A model generated the notes under the pieces. The model did no database searches. It worked only from the letters and a program-made list of their open reading frames with translations, and had not been told where the DNA came from. A stretch of 64,000 nucleotides of DNA from assembly GCA_021234155.1 (NCBI GenBank), contig JAJEKV010000046.1, forward strand, positions 5,775,012-5,839,011. Direction: 5' to 3'. A program made the position numbers and the translations under genes. This stretch comes from Isoetes taiwanensis. Taxonomy: Eukaryota > Streptophyta > Lycopodiopsida > Isoetales > Isoetaceae. Below are positions 12,961 to 24,810 of this stretch, in pieces (the first letter of the stretch is position 1; every line of letters begins with the position of its first letter).

Positions 12961-13201
12961 TTGGCGACCGTTTCTGATTAGGGTTTTCCCCGAAAACCTG
13001 AAAGGGCAGGGTTTTTTTTTTTTTTTTTATCCCGATAAGAAGCTGTCACCATTCTTCTCACCTTTGCCTCGCCTATCACACTATTATTATCATTTCCCTC
13101 TATGACGTAGTTTGATATTGTGCCTGTGATCGGCTACCCCACTCACTTCACAAATTATAAACCCAATGTATACTGCTGCTGTGATGAATGAAAAGCCTTG
13201 T
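12961..13201 (+). mobile_element. isolated copy of the YR element's 3' region
   Basis: This block repeats the sequence just upstream of the right end of the 14.9-21.0 kb YR element (20707-20917). Both have TTGGCGACC(G/A)TTTCT, a hairpin around GGGTTTTC...GAAAACC, T-runs ending TATCCC, GATATTGT, CGGCTACCCC and GTATACTGCTGCTGTGATGAATG. No coding region accompanies it, so it is a fragment or solo terminus. Confidence 0.7.
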
Positions 13202-14052
13202 AGTTAGCAGTATTTTTATGGGGTTAAGGAAGTTCTTTTGTATTAAAAGAGTTAAGAATCATTTCTATGTTCTTTGTAATGCAGCCAACCATGCAAGGGA
13301 TCGCGAGCTTAGATTTTTGTTATACGATCATGTGCATATGAATTAGCATGATTATTAAACAGGAACTTGATTTGGAAGTAATAGTTTATATCAACAATGG
13401 AGCAGATGCCTTTTTAAATTGCAATAGATATACTGAAATACATATGTTGTTGCTAGAAAACTTCTTCTGACTTCAGAAAGAGCTTGATCAAGCTCAATAA
13501 AGAGAAACATATAAAAAGTTCTGGTCATACATAAAACTCACGAAACAAGTGCTCGTTTCACTTTGTGTCAAAGAAGGCAGTTCTGGACTGGTGCAGAACT
13601 GCCAAATTCTCTATGGGTTGAGAGATTATCACAAAGTATAGGTAACTCCATTGGCCTTAAAGTTCTCAAAACTCACTAAAAAATAAGTCAAGACTCAAAT
13701 GGTGGCAGAATACTACAAAATTGAAATTTTTATCATGAGTTACATAAGAGTAAATGGCAAAGATCATGTGGCCCAATTCTGGTCCATGGATCAGTGACTT
13801 TGGAGCAAATGTTTTCAATTTCAAATTTATGTTGCGAGTAATTTCGGACCAATTACTTGTAATTTCAGATTTGTGTTTAAAGCATTTGCAAGTAATTCAT
13901 TTTCGGAATTGAATTCAGGTGGTGAAGGTTGCCCGACATGGCCTTCATGATACACATATTACCTCATATCCCAAGTTCTGTTAAAGAATCCTCTTTTCCT
14001 GATTTTTTAGCATCAGATAGCTCAAAGGCCATCTTGATGCCTGTATCTTGTC
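13202..14052. other. no gene seen
   Basis: AT-rich intergenic sequence with no recognisable coding or repeat structure beyond short TTCGGAATT/AATTTCAGATTT words near 13800-13900. Confidence 0.4.
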
Positions 14053-14455
14053 TTCATTTTTAGGTGATTCTTGATTTTTTTGGCAGAAGATCGGCCATGG
14101 CTAGGGTTGAAGATGCGTTTCTGGTGAAGAAAATAGAAAAGGGCAGTTGATGCAGAGCTTGCGGAGCTTCCGGCGATGGCACATGGCATAAAATAGTCCT
14201 TCTACCGAGCTTCATGGCTATGGCCTGAAACAGCTTACAAAGATCTAGAACAGAGAGATCCGGCAAAGCTATGGTAAAAAGCTATGGCAAAGAACTCCTT
14301 CGCAGAACAGAGCTATCTGACAAAGCTTTGGCAAGGAAGTGAAAATGCCGCCAAGCTATGGCAGAGCCCTTTCCAGATGAATTGTTTGAAAACTCTGTTG
14401 GCGGCGCCGCTAAAATGACACCAGAAAAAACACCCAAGAATCACCTGAAAATAAA
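14053..14455. repeat. foldback (MITE-like) element, about 400 bp
   Basis: The left end TTTTTAGGTGATTCTTG (about 14057) is inverted at the right end (CAAGAATCACCTGAAAATA, about 14436). The interior repeats an AAGCTATGGCA-type word at least five times between 14265 and 14365. No convincing target duplication was found, so assignment to a transposon family is open. Confidence 0.45.
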
Positions 14456-14752
14456 AAGGGGTGTAATCTCAAGTAGTTTGTGGATCGTGAAGGTTACGAC
14501 TTAAATCCGTTAAATGACTGCCTAATGGAATAGTGCAGGAAAACTATCCTAGTTAATTATGTAAACCTTATTGTCATGTAGGCGATTAATTGACATGCGT
14601 GTCGAATCTGGCCCTATATTTTGTAATTATACTTTCTAGAAATGAAAGTGGCTAAAAACTGCCACATGGCAGCATAAGTTGGATATAAAATTTGGGTGGG
14701 GCATTTTCTGCCCCATCCACCAATTCCTGTATGCCATGTGGCACAGATTATT

Positions 14753-14836
14753 TTCAAGAATCAGTGATTCTTGTAGGCCATTTTCAGTCCTTTCTCAAGA
14801 ATCAGTGATTCTTGAAGGTCATTTTCAGTCATTTCT
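14753..14836. repeat. 41-bp tandem duplication with hairpin
   Basis: Two copies of a 41-bp unit start TCAAGAATCAGTGATTCTTG. Each copy contains the near-perfect palindrome CAAGAATCA-G-TGATTCTTG, followed by AGGYCATTTTCAGTC. Confidence 0.75.
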
Positions 14837-14885
14837 TGGAGGTATATTTTCAATCATTTCAATCCCATAATATTCAAGTACAATT

Positions 14886-15011
14886 ATCGCATCGATCCGA
14901 GCCATCGGATCGCCATTCTGGGGAGGGACGAGCCTATATAGGGCTCTTTCCCCTTCAGCACCGGTTATCGGCGTCTTCTCACAGCAGCTTCCTTCCTTCT
15001 CCGAGCTTCCC
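14886..15011 (+). repeat. A1, left terminal half-repeat with promoter-like box
   Basis: About 125 bp repeated at 19913-20036. It contains the palindrome ATCGATCCGAGCCATCGGAT and CCTATATAGGGCTC, a TATA-like box that probably belongs to the element promoter. It is followed by CT-rich sequence with a candidate start further on. Confidence 0.75.
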
Positions 15012-18000
15012 TTCTCTGCCTCGCTTCCCTTCCATGACTTTTTCTCCCTCACATACTTTCCTTACCCTTGTCCTGTTATTCTTCGTCTCTTTCTCATCGG
15101 CATAATGCGATATGGTGTGGCAGGTATTACTTCCTTCTGGATCTTTACCTTGTTTTCGGTTTATTTTATGTTCAATTGGAGGCTTTTCAGTTATGCATGG
15201 TGGACTATGGTGAATCCACTCGGAAGTACGGACCAATTCATCCCGGTTTCTTATTTTCATTTTAATTTGATGTTTTTGGGTTGTGCATGGTGACTCCCCA
15301 ACTTGCATTGATACAATCTCAGAATGGCTGATAAAATTGTTACTAGCTTCTGCAGATCTTATATATTTTTCCACATCTTTCTTTTGTTTCTATACTTGTT
15401 TTCTGTGCCATGGGATGCATCCTCGCTGTGTGCATGGTGAATCCATCTAGAAGCATAATCTTGATCATGGGCATATCTCTTCACAATTTCTCTCTTGCGG
15501 ATGCATGCATGGGTGTTTCGATTCCTACAGGATCAGGCTGCAGATTCGTGGAGGTTGTTACCGCCTTCCTTCCGACTTCTCTGCATGCCTACTCCATTTT
15601 TCGGCTCTGTTGCTTGATCTGCTCTGTTGCTAAGCCACATGTACCACTCTAGAGCTAGCTTTTTTTCAGATGCGGATGCATGCAAATTCTGAGCTGCATG
15701 ATGAGCTCAAGCAATGAGCGGCTATGAATCAAGAACAGCACCAGCACCCACAGTTCGTCTGATACCACAGTATTTTTCGAGTATCGATTTGATCTCCAGC
15801 AGCACACAATCTGGCTGTATTTCTGCAGCTCCCGCAAATTTGGAGTTACCAGGCCGATTCCAGTCTATCATTTCAATCCGAAACACTCCAGACCACTTCC
15901 GGCCTAATCAATCCATGCAGCCAATCCCAACCTCATTGCCTCTGCACGAATTGGATCTGTGCTTCAGCCTAGTTTTAGCCGTTTTATCAAGCTGGCTTCA
16001 GATCCAGCCGGATTTTGCTGTTTTTTGCGATGGGTTAACCTCCTGATCCCCTCTGTCTTTTCGGCCCAGCCAGTATCAGCATGCCACGGCGTGCCCCAGC
16101 ATCTAGGTTCGGCGGAGTTATGCGGAGTTGGGGTATGCAATGCTTTTCTCAGGGACACTTTATTGGTTGTGGGGCCACAGGCTTAAACTAAATCCCTGTT
16201 TTGACAATCTAACCTGTTAATTTTGTAGCATCAGGTATCTTGAGCAGATTTACGGTCCCTCAAACCGGTTCAGCAGGAAAGGGGATGGGTCGATTTGGGC
16301 TCTTACCAACCTGAAAAGAATCGAAGTGCAATTTGGGCTAAAGGTGCTTCGTGCACAAGACCTTTCAGTTGCTGGATTTGAGCAGGTCAAGCTACTGGGT
16401 GCCGGATTGCATAACCACAAGCTGCAGCAGACACCAGCCTCTCTGTGGAAAACTTCCATCGTTGTCTGCTTGTTCTTTGAATCTATGGCGAGGTGCCATA
16501 CATTGCTGTGTTTGCTTGGCCTTAGCCCATACGGTTCTATGTGCATCAGGTTTGTGTTTGTCTTTAGTCCCTTCTTGATTCCACCACTCACTTTAACTTG
16601 TACGAAAGTGCGTCTCTAACTGTTGTTTTTTGTTAACATTTTTTGTTTTCCAATGCAGTGCCAAGCACACACCTTTATCTCTATTGCCCACCCAGCACAC
16701 ACCTTTATCTCTATGCATCACTCACATTTCCTCATTTCTATCTTAATTTGTCAACATGCTATACATCTGTCTTTAACCCTATCCTTTTCCTTAATTGACA
16801 TTTTTCTAAGCTATTGTTTAAGGGGATTTATCTGAGCTTTCGTTAGGGCCTAGCATAGTTCTTTCGACCGTTATTCATGGCGTTTTGCATTTGGTTATTT
16901 TCTGGACATAGCATGCTTCACGTCCATTTATTATTCCTACCCTTCTCGTCTATGGAACATTTTTGTTATCCAGCCCTTTCGGGCCTCTCTCACTTCGTTT
17001 GTTTATCGAACCTTCTACGTTTCTTAACCCAAGCCATCAATGCACGGAGTTTGTTGTATGGGAGTTCTTGCGGTCTTTTAATTTTAACATGCATCTTTAT
17101 TTTGTATCGCCTTTCTTTGTTTTTCTGCATTTGTCAGCATATAATCTAATGGATCTTTGGGATTCGGGTATAGTTCATTATATTATCTAGGCATTCTCAT
17201 CTTAACACTTTTCATTGCAATGGTCCTATGGTTTCTTATTTCGGATGCGTATTCGATGCACCTTTTCTACTTCCAACATGTGCTTGTAAATTTTGTTGCT
17301 AGACATATTGTCTCTTTGGATGCTATGTTGCTTTGTTCTTCAAATTTACGTTACTTCACCATGGAGGGATATGACCTATTTTTGCATTGGTGCGCTTGCT
17401 ATTTAAGTCACTTCACCTTATAGGGATATGACCTATTTTGCAATAATGACCTTGTAAATTGGTTCGGCCTTCGTGCCTTCCCTTTGAGCTCTTGTTTTTT
17501 GTTGGAACATGACCTTGATCCAAGTTTTATTTAATTTATGGCTCTCTCCCTCTCTGAAGTTCATCTTGACCTTGACCAACCTTTGTCCTTCACCTTGACC
17601 TTGGCGTATCCACGTATAGCGTCATTATGAGTATACGTTTGTTGTCTTACTTTGATTTTGTCTCGTATCTATTTACATTTTGGTGTGCATATTAGTCATA
17701 CGTCATTTTAGTTCCAATACATCATTTGAGTTTACATACTTACCTATATCTTGTGCATATTTATGTCTATATGGATTTGGAATCACTTGGCATGCGTATC
17801 GGTATGTGGTCTCATCTTTTCCTATGACATCTCATTTAAAACTACTATCATTCCATTCTATTCGATTCGGTCTTATTCTGTTCTATTCTATTTAAACATA
17901 CTAATTCGCTTTCCTTAGGGCAACGCAATTTTGTCATAAGTGCATTCTATTTGGCATTTTTAGCTTGCATCGTGTTCTCGAAGTTCTTATGGTTTTCGGG

Positions 18001-18820
18001 TTTTGTGCCTTGTCATATGTTTGCAACTTGGGTTTCTGGGTAGGCACTATATTGCGTTCCATTGAGTTTTTTGGCTTGTTCTGTTTTGCTAACCTTCTGG
18101 TGGACATTTTGCTTCCTACTTGAGTCGTCAAGCATTTCCTTTCTTGTCCTGGTACTATCCATCTCTTGATACGTTATCTTATGGTTTTGTCGTCTCTAGA
18201 CATGCGTTACATTTATTTGTCAAGAGTAAGTTCTTTACATGTTTGTCGCGAGTTGTCTCATTTGTATCCATTTGGCATGATATAATTTTCCACATAACAT
18301 CATGTAGTTATTGTGTTGCCATTACCCATTTTTTCATCACTTGGTTGTTAGACTCACCTCATTACTCCTACCCGAACCTTGGCACTCTCGATCTCCATCT
18401 CCTCTATATCCTTGGCCGTATCTTTTACCTTTCACTTGGTTTTCACGTTTGACCTCCTCCATTCAAGCATCGCCATTTTACCATTCTCTCCACCGGGGTC
18501 TCTTTTCACTATATCATTGATGTCTTTCGGTTAGTAGCAGCACGAGGGATCCTGTATGATGTCGCTTGTGCCCCATGGTTGAGGGGGATCTTCATCTTGG
18601 TACCTTCACACTTTCTTTCCTTTTACCATCCTCGTCTTAGCCCTTCTTTTTAGATGCTTGTTAAAATATTGTCCTGGCACCATACACTTCATGGATGTTG
18701 CTTTATCTTTATCATATCGTCGTCTTTTTTAGGTCATTTCTTGCACTAACGGTTCTTCTTATTCTTTGTTACGATGTACAATTATCCTTCATTTGGCAGT
18801 ACTATGAGTTTGCTGCGGCA
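15012..18820. other. T-rich 5' tract of the YR element
   Basis: Strongly T-rich on the plus strand, with many short overlapping hydrophobic ORFs in all plus frames. These reflect composition rather than genes. No RT, RNase H or methyltransferase motif is recognisable. A (TTCTAT)n-like patch lies at 17850-17895. Confidence 0.5.
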
Positions 18821-19850
18821 ATGGACACCCGATTCCGATGGATTCAGGGGCGTTTGACTATGTTGGGGGTCGCCATTCCGGACGATGTGTTGCAGATGGT
18901 CGAGGAAGCTGCCTCTCGATTACTTGCTCCTCAGGAGGTCCCTTTGTTCCTCTCGACTTTGCCTTTGGTGTTTTTCGCCCGCGCCCCCTCGACTCTTGCG
19001 ACATACATGGCTTTGTTCCGCCGCTTTGTTGTTTGGTGCCGCCTCCATGCCGTTTCTTATCTCCCAGCTTTCCCCTTTGTTGTTGCCGCCTTTTTTGCCA
19101 CTCTTCATTATTCTCATCTGTCGCCCTCGTCCATTACTTCGGCCTCTGCTGCAATATCCGTTTTTCATCAAGTTTTCAACCTGCCCTCCCCCCTTTACCG
19201 TCCTTGGCTCGTCAGTCTACTTCTCGTGGAGCTCGTCCCCCTCGCACCTTGCTTCCCCTCATGCCTCAACATGTTCGCTCTATTGTTCTCCATTTTGCGC
19301 CAACCGCCGCCCCGTTCCCTTCTTTGGCCCGTGCTGCCCTCATCGTCCTTTCCTTTGCCGCTTTTTTACGCATCTCTGAGGCCCTCGCTCTTAACTGGCG
19401 TGATCTTTCTTTTTCGTTATCTCATGTCGACATTTTTATCTGCCGTTCCAAACGCGATCAACTTGCCCGCGGTCATACGGTTTCTTTAGCCCGTTTGACC
19501 TCGCTCGCATGCCCCGTCACTATTCTTCAACGCTTGATCTCCACCGGTTCTTACCATCTCCTCGATCCTCCGGACAAAGGGCCTCTTTTTTCGCTCCTCT
19601 CCCTCTTCTTTCGCCCTTTATCCTATTCGGGATTTGCCCGCTTGTGGTGGAGGGATTGCCTTTTGGCTATAGGCTTGGACCCTCTCTTTTTATGGTAATG
19701 TTCGCTTTCGTCGGCGGCGGGGCTTCCCGCCGCCGCTGGCGGTTCCGCATGATACAGCTTTCGTGCTCCTGACGTGGCGTTCCTCGTCTTCTCACTCACG
19801 CTTCGTGCCGTGGACCGTCTCAACATTTGGGTTTCGCAGCCGTTGGGCTT
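18821..19850 (+). pseudogene. tyrosine recombinase, frameshifted
   Basis: The reading frame starts MDTRFRWIQGRLTMLGV, directly after an acceptor-like TTTGGCAG. It continues with a core-binding domain (APSTLATYMALFRRFVVWC, then PFVVAAFFATL), passes to a second frame near 19200, and shows the catalytic box-I arginine in VLSFAAFLRISEALALNWRD. It stops at about 19698. A third frame past 19700 has an eroded FRRRRGF...RWRF region where HxxR and the tyrosine should be. YR enzymes cut and rejoin DNA through an active-site tyrosine to integrate circular or linear intermediates. At least two frameshifts make this copy inactive. It differs clearly from the DUF3504-type YR gene at 21.4/41 kb. Confidence 0.75.
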
Positions 19851-19877
19851 GTAGTTAGGAAGTTCTCTTCGGTAGTC

Positions 19878-20036
19878 GGCCGGTTTTGTGTCTATTATGT
19901 CCCTTCCCGAGAATCGCGATCGATCCGAGCCATCGGATCGCCATTCGAGGGACGAGCCTATATAGGGCTCTTTCCCCTTCAAAGACCGGTTATCGGCGTC
20001 TTCTCAGCAGCCTTCCTTCCTTCTCCGACTTCCCCC
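19878..20036 (+). repeat. internal B1-A2 junction
   Basis: B1 (from GGCCGGTTTTGTGTCTATT) runs directly into A2 (ATCGCGATCGATCCGAGCC). In PAT-type elements this internal junction is the recombined form of the two termini and is thought to restore them during circle formation. Confidence 0.7.
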
Positions 20037-20141
20037 CTTCATACCTTTCGGACATGTTTTTTTTCATGTTGTTCACTTGGCATTTACTATAATAATGTTT
20101 TTGCATTACTATCATGTCACTTTTCATATGTTGTTTTTTAT

Positions 20142-20325
20142 TTCCACCTTGAGGGTGATGCTATTTATTTCCACCTTGAGGGTGATGCTATTTTTTCCAC
20201 CTTGAGGGTGATGCTATTTGTTCCACCTTGAGGGTGATGCTATTTTTTCCACCTTGAGGGTGATGCTATTTACTTCCACCTTGAGGGTGACGCATACTTG
20301 ATTTCCACCCGCGGGGTGATGCTTT
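20142..20325. repeat. minisatellite, 25-29 bp unit, about 6-7 copies
   Basis: The unit TTCCACCTTGAGGGTGATGC, plus a T-rich spacer of 5-9 bases, is repeated in tandem. The last two units are diverged (GACGCATAC, CCCGCGGGGTGATGC). It lies inside the 3' region of the YR element. Confidence 0.85.
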
Positions 20326-20917
20326 TTCCCCTTCGGGGTGCTGATTTCTGTTCTAATTTGCTCTTCTCTGCAGGGGTTGGTGGTGCGGCTTACCTTGTCC
20401 ATGCCATGCATGTTAGTTCCTTCTAACCATTTCCGGGTATTTTTTGGGGTTCTTTTGAGTTGCTGCAGGTTTTTTTGCGGTCATGTGGGGATCCTGCTTT
20501 TTCGACTTCGCCATTGACATGTCTCCTTCGTCTCTTCGGCTTTCGCCATCTTATGGGGTCGTGCTAGAGTTGTGTTTGCCAGTACATCATCTTTTCCGGT
20601 TCTCCAGGCAACACATTCAGGGGCTTCTGCCGTCCTCTGGGGTCCTGCTCTCTTTGGGTTCGCCGTCCCTCCATCTTCTTCAGGTTTCCAGGCATCACAT
20701 TCAAGGTTGTTGGCGACCATTTCTCATTAGGGTTTTCCTCGAAAACCCGAAAGGGCGGGGTTTTTTATCCCGGTGAGAAGTTGTCGCCATTGCCCTTCTA
20801 TGTTGCCTGTGCACATTTCTTTTTATGGGGTAGTCCGATATTGTTCCTATGGTCGGCTACCCCTCTCTCTTCCTCAAAACCATTGTATACTGCTGCTGTG
20901 ATGAATGACAAGCCTAC

Positions 20918-20955
20918 GGCCGGTTTTGTGTCTATTGCGAGTCCCTTCCCAGAAT
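20918..20955 (+). repeat. B2, right terminal half-repeat
   Basis: GGCCGGTTTTGTGTCTATT is followed by a short difference and TCCCTTCCC(G)AGAAT, matching B1. It marks the right end of the YR element. The preceding 210 bp form a hairpin-rich block (GGCGACC...GGTTGTCGCC-like arms around 20709-20786). Confidence 0.7.
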
Positions 20956-21437
20956 AGCATTCAATGAGATATTAGACACAATTCTTTCAATGAAATATTA
21001 GACAGAATTCCACATCCTTTGCATCGAACTCTTCAAGCCTGATACATTAAACATAGCAGAAACATTACATTCAAAACCAGATTCATAGCAAAAACATTAT
21101 ACAGAATTATGCATCTTGGATCTCTTCTCAATTATAAACTCTTGAAATTATTTATCAAGTGCAGCAGAAGCCGTGAAGATGCAGTTGCTGAATGAACCAC
21201 CATAGATGTTTGTACCTACAGAACTCCCAATGTTTATACTCAGATTCAAAGCCCTGCGAGTTATCGGTCACATTGCTAGCTCAGTTCATCAACATCAAAA
21301 TAGATAGCGCTTACAATCTGTTCCAGTTTCTTCAATTCTAGAACTTGCACTCCACGACTTGCGAGTTCACAAATAGAATCTTTATCAAATTTCTTACCAG
21401 ATTCCACATCCTGAGCACAATCAACCTCCATGGAACA

Positions 21438-21963
21438 CTACCCATAATCATATGGCATGTCTGCTGCTACGCCTTCATCTTGCTCTACATTAGCCAATGC
21501 AACTGCAGCCGCACTTCCACGTTTCTCACATTCATCTTGTCGCTTCAATCCTTCCTTGTACATATCCTCAAACATTCGCCTATTTCCAGGATCATCAAAA
21601 GGCCTACTAACCACAAACATTGCACATTTCGCTGGAGTCCCACATTCTTGTCATATCTGCATGGTAACAAACAATTATAAATCAAGAAATAAAAGAAAAA
21701 AACAAAAACAGTTGAATGAGAAAGCAATGAAATTACCTATGATATGCTTCAGTCGTCCTTTGCCCAATAATCTGCATACCAACAGCATCTGGAACACCAG
21801 CCCTAATTATCCTACTTAAGACACTTGTCCTTCCTGATTTTCTAGAAAAATTACTATCGATCCCTATTGTCTTCATCATGTATTTCACCCAGCCCGCTAA
21901 TGCCTGATCACTAACCCTGAGCTTTGAGTTATACCAGACTGGCGTCCTTGGAGAAAAGATTAT
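21438..21963 (-). pseudogene. DUF3504-type tyrosine recombinase gene, 3' exons
   Basis: Exon 3 (21963-21737) encodes FSPRTPVWYNSKLRVSDQAL, then KSGRTSVLSRIIRAGVPDAV and IIGQRTTEAYHR. Exon 4 (from 21656) completes the catalytic RYDKN and runs, after a shift, to MPYDYG-stop at 21438. Splice signals are good: TTTTAG| before exon 3, |GTAATT after it, CATGCAG| before exon 4. The phrases match the catalytic C-terminal half of Crypton-derived recombinases (ZMYM2/QRICH1/KIAA1958-like). The HxxR arginine and the tyrosine are kept, but the histidine is replaced (KSGR). The 5' exons lie about 19 kb away at 40785-41918 on the same strand. Confidence 0.7.
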
Positions 21964-22045
21964 CTAAAACAACAAAAATTTATATAACACAGACTAAAAA
22001 GGAAAAAACTAGCAAATGAAAATGCATACATGCATAAAAGCAAAC

Positions 22046-22070
22046 AAGTCGTATTTAATTAAAGTGGGAC
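22046..22070 (+). repeat. left 25-bp terminal inverted repeat
   Basis: Starts AAGTCGTATTTAATTAAAGT and is an exact reverse complement of 40756-40780. GGGACTC words recur just inside (about 22086-22110), and one also sits inside the right end, possibly as transposase-binding sites. The AAAC flank precedes it. Confidence 0.85.
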
Positions 22071-22289
22071 AAATCTTGAATTTTGGGACTCGGACTGAAA
22101 ATGGGACTCACACCCCATAAATTTTTTTTTTGAATTGATTGCTTGAATAGAATTACACATCACACACAAAGAATTGGGTTACTTGTTTTCCTCATAAATT
22201 TTACAAACCACTAGTTGAGAAAGTTTTCAAGCTTCTCAATATTATCTACCCTCATACAATGATATAGCATGGAGGTTGCTCATGGCTTT

Positions 22290-24810
22290 GTCCATCTCCC
22301 TTTTTGGGATCTTGTGTGTGTTGTCCTTTGCAGTGTGAGAACTTGGATATGACCATACCACACACTCCACCATCAGCATAATTTGCCCTCCACTTCTTCT
22401 CCCAGCAGTCGGTGTATTGCTCCTTCAAGTTGCCCTTCTTGTGTCTCCCAATGGGCTCCCAATATTGAATTTGGAATCCAGGGCCTTAACTCCTCTCCAT
22501 CGTGCATAGTGGTGGTTACTTGCGAGAGTGCCACCCCTAACCATATTGGACAGGTCCTCATCATCGGGCCTTACTAGCACAAAGTATCCTTCCTTGATGT
22601 CCTCAAAGGGATCCCACTTTCGAAGATCAAACCACTTCTCGCTTTGAGGACTTATTTCCCACAAACCACTTGGAACCCTTTGTTAGGACCCAAGTGAACA
22701 TTCTTAGACGTGCTTGCTCCTTGAGAACCCTCCCATCTTGACTCTCGCAAGAACCCGCCTCTCTTAGCTTCCTCCCACATGGTTGTTCGGTTTCTAAGCA
22801 TGTCACAACTTTCTCCCAAAGATTTGATTAGGGAGTCCATTTGATTTTTCTTAAGAGTGGAGGTGTGCTTTCCATTTTTTGAACATCATCCCAGTCGCGT
22901 TATGTAATCCTTGATGCCCTTCACTAGTTGGCTAGAGTCTTTGGCAGGTCTTGAAGGGAGGTAGTGGTTTTGGCAGCCCTTTAGGAATGAGAACTTCACC
23001 AAAGAAGCACCCCTTTGCCACAACTCGATTCCTTGTGCTGGGCATCCACAACTTGTCACCTGGTCTCCACTTATATTGCATGATTGGTATTCCATCCCTA
23101 ACCCAAAACTTGAACTGAAGTGGCTTTGTGTGTCCTGTCAACTGGTCCTTACCATCTAGCAAGTATCCCTCTACAAATGATTTCCAATCTGCAACCTCAT
23201 CCATCAAGAAAGCCATTGGGTTGGGGTCAATGCAGCTCTCAAACACATCCATTAGTTCAGGGAGACTAGTCACGTTTTCTCTCTTGAGCTTGGTGGAGAA
23301 AGTTCCAAAGAATCCATCTATATCATCATGCGTATGCCCAACCATCATGAATCCCACTTTCACAACTTTGAATACTCCCACTGCTGTCAAGTATGACATT
23401 GCCCCAAACATCCATCTATTCTTGTTTTCTTTCCAACAGTTGTCCAATTGAACACATAGCTCCTCAGGCAGTGGTTTCTCAAGTAAGGGGAAATCATCCC
23501 AAGTCCTCCTTGATTCACTAGACACCTTGGATGTGAGCTTTTTTATCTGCCTTTGGTAACAAAGCGGTTGATCATCCATCAAAGCCTCAAAAATGGGTGC
23601 TGAAGGGGAATACCTCCTCCCTTCTATCGATCCTTTCTCTAGTGTTCTCAAGCACTTGAAAATAGAGCTCACATGGAAGTTTGGATCATCCCTCCATAGA
23701 TCAAGCACAAAATGACCATATGTTCCAGTTCCATGACCATGTGTTAAGACACCCGCCAGACTTACTTTCATCTGAAAAGCGTTTTGACAACGCTTGGGTA
23801 AAGGATCTAGCTTTGGCAAGAAAGTCTTGTGTTGGTCCATCTTATCATGAATTATACACAAAAATTTGTCCGGCTGCATCTCAGAAAATGTTCTCCACTG
23901 CCAATACAACTGTCTACATGATATTTGGTCTTGAGAGTATTTGCTCTAGGTTTCAAAGTGAGTGCATTACCATGTTGGAACAAACTGTGCCCTTTTCTAA
24001 CCTGCTCCCAGTATCTATAGAATGAAGACTTGCTCACCCAAGAATCCATCTCAATGCTCTCATACATACCTTCATGCCCCTCAATCGATATAGTAGCCTT
24101 CCTGTGTTTTCATCATAGCTGGAATTCCTACACAAGGAGTAGATGAAATTAATCCTATCTTTTTTTGAAGTCATCCAATGTATTGGGACCTTATCCGCAT
24201 GAGGTCATCCACAACAGATCGCAGACTTTGTGCAATCTAGGTTGCAACACTCTTGTCCCCTAATTGCCTCTAGGTTTTCTTTGGTTGGGGCCATACTTTC
24301 CATCCTTTCTAAATATTTGTCACTTCTAGGCCTCTTGGGCACCCGTGGCTGCCTTTTATGAAAAACATAGCGTCTCTTCCTTGTGATCAAAGGATGCTCA
24401 TCGACCACCAAATCTTCCACATGGCCTTGGGTGGGCCTTGGGGTATGTAGTTCAATGGGGCATTCAGGACTATCACCATTCTTGTGTGTAATATATCTAA
24501 TTGGCCATCTCAACCCGACTTTGGGACTCCGGCAACCCGAGCACACAATGCAATCACTAGAGCTTCCCCGACATGATTGTATCAACTTCGATAAGAAGCT
24601 TCCTGATATGCCAACTCCAAGATGATCATCTCCCCACCTTTCATCATTCACACTATCAAAAGGATCAACTGCAGCTTATTATGCCCTCTTGCCAAATACC
24701 GCCTTGTTGCAAGGGTGCAACAACAAGCAACCCATCTTCCTCCATTGGAGCCTAGGGCAATGGCCTCACGGGCTTCCTTTGGCTCCATTTTGCTCATCTC
24801 TCATGCTCCC
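22290..24810 (-). pseudogene. DUF7869-type transposase-like protein, damaged
   Basis: The start is probably MSKMEPKEAREAIALGSN near 24810. The N-terminal part (to about 24205) has a Cys cluster and a basic PRVPKRPRSDKYLERM stretch. A helix-turn-helix-like phrase ILG..VSKSSFYRYWEQVRKG follows near 24060, with an in-frame TGA and a frameshift around it. The best-kept block (22932-23909, 325 codons) shows D22/D25 in IIHDKMDQHKTF, QLDNCWKENKN (D156) and VGHTHDDIDGFFGTF (191-204). That is the hallmark of DUF7869 proteins and consistent with an RNase H-fold DD(D/E) core. A C-terminal region reading WFDLRKWDPFEDIKEGYFVL follows in another frame. It would be the candidate mobiliser of the surrounding element. 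It is inactive as written. Confidence 0.65.

Larger units (their letters stand above)
14886..20955 (+). mobile_element. PAT/DIRS-like element with split direct repeats
   Basis: Order seen: A1 (14886-15011), a roughly 3.7 kb T-rich tract, YR coding (18821-19850), B1 (19878-19912) fused to A2 (19913-20036), a roughly 0.9 kb 3' region, then B2 (20918-20955). A copies share ATCGATCCGAGCCATCGGAT and AGCCTATATAGGGCTCTTTC. B copies share GGCCGGTTTTGTGTCTATT. This A1...B1A2...B2 order is the split-direct-repeat structure of PAT/Kangaroo-type YR retrotransposons. No reverse transcriptase or RNase H is visible, so the copy is decayed or non-autonomous, or belongs to a YR transposon that uses the same termini. 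Confidence 0.7.

Noticed and set aside
15012-18690. Hydrophobic multi-pass membrane proteins
   Set aside because: Overlapping frames in T-rich DNA give Phe/Leu/Ser-rich ORFs in every plus frame.
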